From the NCBI GenBank assembly GCA_003991915.1, contig RQTK01000532.1, positions 1 to 64,000 of the forward strand: a stretch of DNA of 64,000 nucleotides, read 5' to 3'. Each line of letters starts with the position of its first letter. Position 1 is the first letter of the stretch. Origin of the DNA: Elysia chlorotica. Lineage: Eukaryota; Mollusca; Gastropoda; Plakobranchidae. Made by a program: the position numbers and the translations under genes. The notes under the pieces are model-generated. The model ran no database searches. It saw only the letters and a program-made list of their open reading frames with translations, and had not been told where the DNA came from. This document shows positions 24,798-36,800 of the stretch, piece by piece.

Positions 24798-27797
24798 CTT
24801 GGTATTCAAAGGATAGAGTGAAATATTGTGATGTAAGCATGACTGATTCACATAATATGGTGAAATGTGCTGTAAGCGTGACTGATTCACATAATAGAAA
24901 CACAATGTAATAATATTTAACATTCTGAGAATATGTCATCTTTCAAATGTTACTACCTTAGAGTCTTGTGTTATGATTTATGAATAACATTCTTTGTAAA
25001 TGGATATCTTTTATTTTAAGGTGTGAAATTCTGAAGCAGATTTTTTTTCTGACAGTGGAGTATACAATATTAATGGCTGCATTATCAAAAACCAAGGCAG
25101 AGGTTAACATTAATTCCTGTTCAATATTTGTAACCATGAAACATGCTTTGTTCTCCACACACTGGCTTCCAAGCCATTAGAGAGTATGTTTACTTATGTT
25201 AGTCGTCAGCGCCTACTAAAGTACCCGCAGGACATTGGTGTATATAATACAATTTAACAGTTATAATCCTACACATGGATCTTTTAAACTACTGTATATA
25301 CCCTTTAATTTTAACCAACCTGTTTACGCACAATTTCTTTTTTTTTACTATTCAAAGAGATAAAGGAGTCACCGTTGCTACTAGTGTATTAACTGTCTTA
25401 GGACATCACGGACACAACATAGTCATAGCAGTTAACGTGCTGATGTGCCGTAAAAACAAACTCACTAACTCACTCACTGCACACAATATAACTTGAATGC
25501 ACCAACAGTGAAGCAAATCAACTTCTACACCGACCCAAATCACTTTTTATAAGGCTGGTTGCTAAGCAAAAAAAAATCAAGCTATAGGGACTCTAACAAC
25601 TTATGTTGACAGTCCTGTTGGTTTACAGTTGAGTTGGTTTTCATGTCCAACGTCAGCACTATATAGGCTATATTATGGACAGGCCCCAAGGCTGACGTCT
25701 GACAATTTTATGTGCTGCCACACGCGAGACAGGGTGGAGAAACCTGGACTCCTGTCTCTTCAGGTCACATGACTGACACCGACTCAACCAGACTGTTGGT
25801 TTAGAAGGCCATTGCTCAGCACAATCTAGCTAAACAGAGACAGTGCTATGACAAAAGTGGAATGTTTATGGCTTCATGAACCATTGTATCCAAAAAAGTA
25901 ATGAAAATAAACAAGCTAATAGGTTATGCTCACACTGGACTGTAACTCAAACTTTCAATTTAAAAAAATGTTCATTTTCTCATCCTAGAATTCCATACCT
26001 ATCAGAAGGCACAGGTAGGCTACTGGAAGAAGTGTTTGTAGAGGCAACTGGGGACACACCTGAACTCGAAAAGTAAGCAGAACTGTGTTGAGGTCCTACC
26101 TGAGGAACAAATAAAAGATTTAAAATTTTAATTTTTGTTCATCAAAAGCAACACAGTCACAGGAACTGGCTGTTCCCTTCAAACCTTTTCCCATCACTTC
26201 GCAGACATGTGAGAATTGACAAGCTATTGTGCAGGACACCTTTGCATTAAACTGCACACCTTTCATTTTGAAATGATGAATTTTAAGGCTTTTACCTTTC
26301 ATAAATTCTTTTAAAAATTCCCAAAACCAGTGTGCACTCAGTATTAAGCCTTGAATCATGTACTGTGAAAAGTTTATCTCAACAGAGTCGCAGCATTTTG
26401 CCAGCAATGCTCATGAAATAGCACTATTTTCAGGGTTTTTTTTCAAAATTCATATCTTTTGAACCAATAAAGAAAGAAGAAAAATGTTTGCAGATTAGAA
26501 AACTTCAGCTTTTTACATTGTAAATAAAATGTCTAGTTGACCGTCTACATTACTCGGTTTTGTTAAAGATAAATAAAAAAAAATTTTTTTATAAAGTAAA
26601 GAATTATGCATAGCTGCCAACTTTTGAGAAAGCAAATACAATTTTTTAGCGCAATTAGACAAGGCAAGCCTAGCTGAAGACCAAGCTTTTAAGGTTCATC
26701 TATCAATATAGACTTAAACAAAAGCTTAAATATATCTTAAAAAACTCCACCATGGACTGATTTTAATTAATAAGTTTACATTTTTTGTTTTCATCTCACA
26801 GTGTAAGAAACACCACACCAGCAACATTCAGGCTTTGTGTGATATAAATATAATATTTTCGAGACGGTAAAGAGTCTCTAACGTTTTGCATTGATGTGAG
26901 GGAGATTTAAGTTTTCTAGCATTGGGACAGCAATTACTGGTAATCTATAAACAGTCGATTTATAATAATACAGGTTTGCTCAGGTCCTTACAGATATCAC
27001 GACTTCCTCCAATGATTTAAAAATAAATAAATAATTTTTATTTAAATATCTGGGTTCAGTTTGATTCTATCGGTTTCTCTAAGTCCAACGCCTTCAGGAT
27101 GGGTCTCAAGAGTGACAACTTTGCTTTCTGTCACACAGAGATAGTGCAGGGATTCTGACTCAGCTGATCACAAACTAACAGTAACACCATTGTCAGTGAC
27201 TAAACCAACCAGTTGTCGGTTTAGAACTAGGCACTTCCCTATTAAGAACCAGACGCTCTGCCAGTTCGCCCCTCAAGGTTAAATATCTAGTTTCTGATTT
27301 ATATCACAGAATTAGATCTAAATCCATGCCATCGGATGTCAACTAGATTTAAAATCTAAAGCTACTGTCTAGATCAAGATGCAACCTCATGAGATGCAGG
27401 TCCAATGACCTTTAAATTCAATTCCACTTTGGAGTGGCAGAGCACTTTGTTTGGAGGTATCAGTCTTCAAGTTCAATCTGTAATTATATGGGGTAAAGGC
27501 AAATTGGGTGTCCCCAAAAAGATAATAAATATAAAAAATGACAAAAAAATTAATATGGACGTCTCTTTAGGAAACTAAAATAATATTGATTAAAAAAAAT
27601 TCAATGTACATTCTACAGCTTTCTAAACCAACACTGTGCCATGCACCCCATAACGCTCACTCATCAGGCTTTCTCAGGTATAGGTCCTAGATGAATCTGG
27701 TGTATTTCGTAGGGCCTTGGTGGTGGTTTTTTTCTTCTTATAAGGCTGAACTAGAATGCTGAGCACAGATTGATTGATCAAGAGAGGGGGAGAGAAG

Positions 27798-27832
<35 letters not shown>

Positions 27833-30800
27833 GAAAGAGTGAGAGAGGGGAGGAGGAGTCAATTTTGATTTAAGCTTTGGACTAGCCCATAAGCTTACTT
27901 ACACAAGACCTACTGTATGGCCTGTGCCTAAGTGTTAGACTTTGGGCGAAGCTACACCAAACTAGGTCAAGCGTCGATCGACATTAACATATGACAAAGT
28001 TGTCGATCCTGGTATAAGTGCCCAAGCAACACAGATGCCAGCCGAAGCATGTGATGCCAGGATCAAAGGTCACCGGTCAGCGGGGAATTGCTCTTCGCAC
28101 ATACACGCGAGTCTAGATTCTGGCTTGACCAGCTATCTAGGTCAAATTGTGCCCAGCGGTTATGCGATTAGCTAACTTTTCAAATATTTAAAAAACTACG
28201 CTGATTTCATATATCATTTTTATTGGGACCTTATTTTATTACTATCTGAGACTAAATATACTACTTGGGTCTATACTTATGAAGGCATTCTGGAGAAAAG
28301 TTTTGAATCGAGAGCCGGAAAACAATGGCGGTCGTCCAACACAGATTATCACAGATCAAGTTTTGCCTCCCCATCGCAAGACACAAAATGTCAGTCCGTC
28401 GACGGAAGCTGTTAACCGTCGTAAGACAGCCGGTCTAACTCCAGGAACGAATAACCACTGAAATTGGATCTCGGCATATTGTCAGTGTTTGACCTGGATG
28501 CATGTATGAGTTAGTATATCTCCAGCTTTAGCAACCCCTACACTACACTACTCCGGATTCTGATCGCGGGCCGCCAATCCGCACAAGGAAAAAATTCTTT
28601 GTTTAAGGCAGGCCATAAAAAAAGAACAAAAAATTTTTTTTACGAAAAGCCGGCAAGTATTTCCCAGAAATCTCAATTGTATCATATGTATGTGTATGTG
28701 TGTAAAAGAGTGGGAGCTAGTTTTCTTAGCCTTACAAAATATGAAATTGTTTAATCCAGCCAGAGTGTGAACTATGAGGGGACTGGCGCTTGACAGCGAA
28801 AATGGTTTAAAGGCTAAATCAGTTTAATGGGTTGGCCAAAAAACTGGATTCTTGGAAACAAACTCTCTGCCTATGGCTATCACCGGTAAATAAAGCTAGG
28901 GGACAAATTATATAACAACAAATTAATAAGAGGCTTGGCCGATCCCAGTGCCCCGAAGGATCGGAGACACTTATGAGAGGTTATAAAGGTGAATGAGCCC
29001 AGTAAATGTCAGCAAGCACTGAGTGATCGACGGGACATCCAATTTTTATCTAAATACCGTCAAATACTCATTTTTTTCAACCATGATACCGACGGAAGTA
29101 CTCTGACGACCCAATACACACAAATACGTACAGTGGTACTCGTTGGCAGGTCCAATTATGTAATTTTTTTTTGTGTCAGTCAGTCAGTCTGTCTCCCCCT
29201 CCCTCTCACCTGGACATGTAAAGCTTCTGTATTGTTGATGTGAGGCTGGGACGAATGTACAGGCGTTTGTGGATGAGTTCCATCCTGATCCTCCTCGTAG
29301 TGGTAACCAACATTGGTGAAGTCAAGCTCTGTACACACACAAACACAAATCCAAACAAAAGACTAATTGAGTGGAAATGAACTGGATTGTCTACATCTTG
29401 AATTATCTTTCATGTTTTGCTTTGTTTGATACAAGAGATTAAGAGTCTGAACCAAATAAATAACACTCAAATGAAATCAATTGTCTAGCTCTTGATTTGT
29501 CTTTCATTGCGTTGAGTGCAATTATCAAAGAAAATCAAAGAAATTCCAGGGATGTGTAAATTTGTATTTATATTTATTAGGTTAACCTCAATTTTAAACC
29601 TTGGCTTTCTAGAGACAGAGAAAAATATTAAGTAGAAGGAAGGCAAGAAAGAGAAGAAAAAAAACCTGATGTAGAGTAGATCTACAGCATATAAACTGAA
29701 ATCAGATGAATACAAGCATGGAAAGTTTTAGGCCTTTCTTTAATAGAACAATATTAGAAAAATAGAATAAAATAATGTAGACATACATTGAGCATTGAAT
29801 TTGCTGTTAATAAATCTAACAACGTTTTTAGATTAAGGTGTCATTTTGTGGCACTGCTGAACCTGATGATTAATTGGGAGGGGGGGGGGGGAGACACACA
29901 CACACAACATATTTGGGGAACATTGTTTTGCAGAAATAAATCATGTGCAACCACATATAAAAAAATTAAAGTGTACAGCAATCACCAAAAATCTAAAAGT
30001 TTAGATAAAGTAATCGCCTTTTCATGCCCAATTCCAAGTGTCTCTCATGTAACATTAGTAACTCTAATGTGCTACAAATGATAACAAACGCAAACTTTTA
30101 TTTCCCAACCACTACAAATGATAACAAATGCAAACTTTTATTTCCCAACCAATATAAAAGCATATTGGCAGAGTAAATTTTTAAAATGTAAAATGAAAAC
30201 CCTTGCGATAAGTAAATAAAACTGATTGAATCATGCCAAAAGAAAAAAAAAGAAAAGAAAAACAAAAGGACAAAGGGGTATCAGTAACATAATACCTAGC
30301 TGTCATTCAAGGTATTCCTGACATAGTTAATTGAACTAATTTGGCAACTAGACCAACAAAAAATAATTATCAAATTCAAATTTTGCCAACTCATACTCTT
30401 CAAGCTTCTTTGTTTGAACAAGGACGATGTAAAATTTGAGCTATACTTAACATAACATAGATTGTGATAATAGAAGAGGCAAGAAGGAAAATCATAACAC
30501 TCTTTTTTAATTTTTAAAGCTTAGAAGAAAAAATCTCTAAAGACATGGTACCCTGGCATGCAAATTTCAAGCAAGCAAGCTTTAGGACCCGTGTGGAAGT
30601 TCACAGAATTCCAAAAGTCATGCACCTCTACTCGTACTATTTTAAGGCATAGTCGAATCTAGACGTCTTCCCTTGACATCTCCAACATATTACAACTTTT
30701 TTTTAAATCATCAAAGTTCTATAAAGTAAAAATTTAAAAAAATTAAAATAAAATACATAAATATTTTAATTAATATGAGTGAGAAAAAAACCCTGAAAAA

Positions 30801-33800
30801 GAGTCTTCATTATTTAAAAGTAAAAGTGCAAAATTTGTGTTAGTCTTAAACAAAAATATGTTTGAATCCCATATGTCTCCTAATTGTTAGAGGGATAAAA
30901 GAAAGTATGCACTTCATTCAATGTTCACAATTCGCATTGCATTACAGACATTTCTAGAATGCTGGAGTTAATCATCACACACCAACTACTTATTGCAACG
31001 TATGTTGTTGTTAAAGAGAATTGAAGCTGAGAGATTGAAGCAAGCATTCGGAATGATGTGAAAATATCAAGGCAGGCATTTGCAATCCAAGACCTGGAAA
31101 AAGTAAAAGCCAGACTGTCTCATACTTGTGAGGCCTCTCACCTTGCCCTTTATATCCAAATGGTTTGTGGGGCTTTTGGTCAGGGCTCACGGCCACGTAT
31201 CCTGGATTTTGCACAAAGTTTTGGCTGCCCTCTAGCCCTGCACTGTTTGTTTTCTGCATCTTTTTCCCAGCGGAGGCGTTTCCGGCCATGGCCAAGTCTC
31301 TCAGTGTCAGAGTCTCAGGCGTGTGCACTATCTGATGTTTGGAGGGTGGCTGCTGGTCCCACATGGCTCTCACTTGGGTGGAGTAGTCTGTCGGTGTGTG
31401 TTCAGATTTAGCAGTAGCAGGGGCATAGGGTGAAGACTCTGCTGTGGGCAGGAACATCTTGCCCCTTGGCGTCTCTCCTGGTGTATATTTTGAGGGAAAC
31501 TGTGCCGCATCCTGATGCATCAGGTTAGACTTGAAGAATATGTCATCCTCGGGCATCTGAGACAGCGAGCGTGAACTCTCCACATGCCTAGGTGGCGCTC
31601 CCAACTGTGATCGGGACAACCTCAGAGGTCTCTGGTTGCTCACACAGCTGAAGCTTGAAGAGGGGAGGGAGAGGCACGGGTCCGAACCTCTTTTCAGAGA
31701 GTTAAAATTTGATTTTTGGTTCGGCCTGTTCCAGTATGGACCATGAGAAGGAGGCTCGGGGTATAGATGAGCGTCAGAGGTGCTACGGTTTAGAGAGCAA
31801 ACAATATCTGGGGTTGACCCAGCAGCAGAACGTTCCAGAGTATGAGAACTGTGAGAAGTATTTGGGGACTGATAACACTGTTCTAGAGATTTCCCTTCGG
31901 AGTAAGACGACTGAGGTTCTATCCTGGAGGGGGAGTAGTGAGGATGTCTCTTGGATGATCTCGAGGGTCTAGAGGGCGTCACCGTTGACAGAGGACTGTG
32001 AGATCCAGATTGGCCAATGCTGTCAGAGCTGTGGCCTGCACTTTTCCCACCAGTGTTTCCCCACAGGTGCCCTTTCTGTTTAAAGTTCCTATCAAAGTAA
32101 GTTATGTGTTGGGGGGCAGAGGTGTACATGACATTGTCATAGTCACCTGTGTTAGTACCGCTAAGTGCTGCTAGTGTGCTGTTATTATATTTATCACTAT
32201 ACCGAACATTGGGGGTGGAATATGCTTCACCTTGTTCTCTACTCCGTGGGGTGCTTTCCAAAGATTTTGTCTCAAATTTGCTTGAGAACGGATTGCTTTC
32301 GTCTGAGCTGCTGTCATCCAGTTCTGATTCTTTTGGGGGACTTAGACTCAAAGCTCGCAGATCCACTGATTTGACAATTTCTTCTCGACTTGGACTTTTG
32401 CTTTCTTTTATCCAACTTTTGTCTCCGTCCAGCTTCATCTGCCCATTTCCATCATTACTGCTTTTCATGAAGCTCTTTTTATCCAGGGAAGTAGACAAAT
32501 TTATATGCTTACTATCTAACAAAAATCCTGGTTCCCTGCACTTAACCGGAGAACTTCCATAGCCCGTCAAATGAAAATCAAAGGCTGTGTGGGAATGAAA
32601 TGAATAAGCAAATGCTGTATATATTTTATTAAAAAGTCTAATTTTTTCAAGAAGAAAATAAAATGACCTCAAAATAATGATGCTTTCAAAAACAGAAATG
32701 TATTATAAAACCTGTACTGTTTGTGAGAATAGTCTTCAAAAATTTGCTGAAAGGGTGGTATAACCAAACTTTTAAAAAAGAGAGAGAAAAAAAAGAACAG
32801 CAAAACTCTTAAAATATGTGCAAGCCAAAAATTAAAATACTGAGAGTATCAGACTAATTTTAATTAACACAGCTTTTCCCACAGAATCTCTTCACCTAAA
32901 ACACATCATACTCTAATAGACAGCATAAGCTCTAAATTGGAAAAGTCAATTTTAGAATATACAACCAAAGTTTAAACAAATTATTGTATTTCAAATTCTT
33001 CCTTTTNTTTAGATTTTAAGTTTAACCCTTTTACACTTACAGTCGCCGCCGGTCGCCTCTATCGGTAAACCCTCGCAGTCGCCGTAGGTCGCCGGCCACG
33101 CCTACTAAAGTGACGCTATCGTGTACCGCAATATCGTGGACCGTATCGGCTAACAGAGGAAATAGTGACATCGTTGTCGTTTTAGACAGCCGGAAATAGA
33201 CTCGATTGTTTCAATGGTCTTTGAATGAAAAGAATCGGCTATTGGGTTGGGAAGTTGTGATTTTTTGAAGTTTGTTGTTCTTTTCAAGTGTTTTTTCATC
33301 ATGGATGATCTATTGCGTTTGTATCAAGAAGCTACAGACAGCATTTACGTTATCTCCCTTAAGTTAAGAATTGAGTGTCTGACTAGTGACTAGGCTGTAA
33401 GGGAGAAAGGGTTAATGGGACGAGGACCTCAGATGCCCTAGAATCAACCAATACCCCTTCAATATCTGTTAACAGTTAAAGTATTAAAGCAAATGATTGT
33501 ATTTCAAATTCTGACAGAGGTAAACCTGCCTGACTTTATAGAAAACTGAAAAAGGAAATCTTTTAAACAAATACAACACCAAGGAAAAAAAATCAGTTGA
33601 TTTGCCACAGTGCAAACTGAAAGTTCTGACTTAATATATCAGGCACACACAAAAAACCCACAAAAAAAAACATTCAGTATGAGGAATGGGCCCAAATTTC
33701 CCACTGAACCATTTCCAAGGTGAAAATATGAGCCCCATAGGCAGGAGGATTCCTAAAGAGACCCCAATGGATAGTTTTTTTCATTTAGGCCTCACATAGG

Positions 33801-36800
33801 GCCCTCAGGTGCTTGGACTAAGGCGATCAAGAGGCTGCATGATCTTAAACAACGTACCTAGAGCTGTATATTACATTTTATCCATGAGTATTAACAAAAG
33901 CGTTTGAAATAAAATAATGAACAAACTGTGTTTTACCTCAATGTTGCGCTTTATGTTCCTGTAATGATTCTCTTTTTGTTATGAAATTGCTTTAAAAATT
34001 AGGACTAAACTTTAAAAAACCTTTTCCTGCCCAACGCTAATCACTTGAATCGCTAGCTGACAATCCAGCTATTGAAACACATGTCAGACTCATCCTCAGA
34101 GGCAAACTGACAGTGATCCTTTAGGTGGAAAGGTACACTGTAATGAAATTGTCAAAACAAGATTCATCTTCTTGATTTTCATATAACCATTTTGATTGTG
34201 ACCTAATTGACACCAGGCAAATGCAACCAAACGTATGCTCAAATTTGCAGATTGCCACCCCACAATTTTTTTTTTTTACAAATATGCAATTGTCACTACT
34301 TTTTCTCACGAAACAAAGGCCTGTATAAATAGAAATGCTCTCATTTCAGACAAGCCAGTGCCTTCTAAAAAGCATTTAAATGTTAAAAGCAGATATATTG
34401 TAAGTCTTTTGAATCTTACCTCCTGGAAAGAACCAATCCGCATGAGTAACGATTGCTTCGATAATGGCACTCACTGTTCCCGTTGTCAACATATTAGGAC
34501 TGAAACAGACAAAAAAATTAGAGTAAGAATATCCTCGAATTTTTTATTTCATAAATATATTTTCTGCTGTGAATATAATTAAAAATTTATATTGGATTTA
34601 GGATTTTATGGTAATATTTCAATGGATCTTTAAATTTTTATAATACAAGCAAATTAAATATTGTGTCCATACTCTAATTTCAAAGGTTACGACAATGTGA
34701 ATTTTTTGGAATACTGTTTGTTTTGAAAATCTGCTCAAACTGATATTTGCAGTTAGTCATATATTTTATAATTAAGACAAGAAAATATATTTTTACCATT
34801 CTTTACACAGAAAACAGAAAGATGTGTTGAAAAATTAGATTTTTAAATAACACATTGAGTAAATCAATTGGCTTAAGACAAAGACATACAGATATATATA
34901 TACATTTTACATGTATGTGCATCTCCTCTGAATCTATGATCTTCATTTGATTCACAGATGATTAACTTAACACAAATAATCGTTTTCTTAATTTCAAAGA
35001 CTCACGCATTGCACTTTTCAGTCCACATCAAGTTGGGTCCGATGACAATAGCAATATTGCTAGGCTTCATTTTGTTCACATCTGCCTTTTCAGCCAATTT
35101 AGACAGAAACTTGATTAAATATCTGTGAAGGAAAACAGTAGAACATGATTGGAACACACATAAACATCCCCAGGATTCCTACTGCAAGCACTTTGCTGTA
35201 ATGTAACTTATACCATTGTTGGTTTATTTTCTCCATTGATTTGTCATTTGGCGATGCTGAAAAAATTATTGCCCGATCCACTCTATAAGCTTTCAATAAA
35301 ACAGAATAAATTACCTTTCTTCACATACATTTCTTAACTAATGTCCTGGGACCAAGTTGACACTCCAATAAACTTCAGTATCTGACTAGTAATAAATTAT
35401 TATTATGAAAGCACTGTTTAGTAGTTGATTTTTTCAACCATTCATTAATACATCTGATTTTAAGGATATCAATATGGTCTATTTCTCTTCACAAGATGAG
35501 AATATACGCCCATATTTGATTTTGTATTACTTAATTTTAAGACACACATTTCTTGTGACTCACCTAAAATTGTTGTAGTTCGCCTTAGGCAATTTGTTAA
35601 TCACAGTCCAAAGGGTTTGCAAACGTTGATCTTGAGGTCTGTGTTAATAACAAACAAAAAAATGTATTAAATCTTTACAAAACATCATGAATATATTTTA
35701 CGAGATATGAAATCCATCTAATTCTATTACTTTTCATTGAATACAGGACATAGTAATTTTTATAAACATGTATTGACCACATCAAAATTAAGCAACAGTC
35801 AACAATCCTCCTTGTAAATAATGTAATCACCACACTTTCTTCTTCGAGATTTTAAGTGAGAAAGAAAGGTGCTGTAGTATTACATTTAAAAGTCTTAGCT
35901 CATTTAAGTCAAAGTTCTTTTGTAAAATTATTTTTGTAATGAATCAATAATGTTAAGACAAAATAATGATTTACCTAAATGTTAAATGTCAATTAAAAAA
36001 TATCTTACGGTAAAGAGATAGTTAAAAATCTATCACAACTGTGATTGCAGTGGTGTCGAGCATAGATCTAGAGCATAGCATCTATAAGTGGAATGTGATG
36101 AAATCAAATTAAAACCAAATGAAATTAACACATGGTATGACACTCACAATGAAGCAGCCTGCAGAAATTCATCAAAAAGAGCATATGTGAGCAAAGGCTC
36201 TGGCAGTTCTCTCAAGTATTGCTTCAAGGCACCTGAAAATGTAAGGTGAGTGAATAAATATCTCACAAACTTTTGTGTGTCCGTATTTTCAAAAAGACAG
36301 TGACAATAGATGCATGAGATAAAAAAAAATAAAAGAAATCCAAAGCAGAGCACTAACATACTGAAAAGAAAAATACAAGAGATAAAACTAGAGAGAAGGG
36401 TGGAAAGGGAACGACATTCTCTCATGACAAAACAAAATTTAAAAAATGCAGTTGTTGGACTACAAAATAAATATGGCTCAATCAATGATATTTTAACTTC
36501 TTATGTTTTCAAATTAAAATACCAAACATTCTAAGATTCTGTCCTTGCTGTGAAAATAGAGTAAAAATATACCTACCTGCAACAGTGTGGGGGTCCGAAC
36601 TGAAATCATCCATATCTACAGCATTGGCATCAAATGATGCCTAGGGAGAAGAAAATAGGAAAATGTTATCAAGTTTAGCAGCTTTGTGAGAAGGATTTCA
36701 CTTCTTTTTAAAGTGTTACTCTTTCCAGTGCCCTCTGCTGCTAATAGCACAATATTTTATAAATTTCATAGTTACATTACTTTAATCTGTGAGTTTGTGA

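Larger units (their letters stand above)
24798..25998. other. Intron 18 of ARHGAP17-like gene
   Basis: Contains a short direct repeat (GTGACTGATTCACATAAT-like, near 24838 and 24877), the dispersed repeat at 25355-25481 and a SINE at 25627-25800. No further exon seen. Confidence 0.7.
26100..29209. other. Intron 17 of ARHGAP17-like gene
   Basis: Holds a complete but old SINE (27060-27275), a GA tract (27787-27850) and a more CpG-rich patch at about 27960-28640 with a 60-codon plus-strand ORF (28279-28461) that I do not recognise. No extra exon of the host gene is needed by the phases. Confidence 0.6.

Noticed and set aside
24113-24910. Several plus-strand frames of 65-137 codons
   Set aside because: Antisense shadows of the GC-rich last ARHGAP17-like exon.
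31058-32562. Plus-strand frames of 69-137 codons
   Set aside because: Antisense to the giant exon 16, whose phase and content are well supported.
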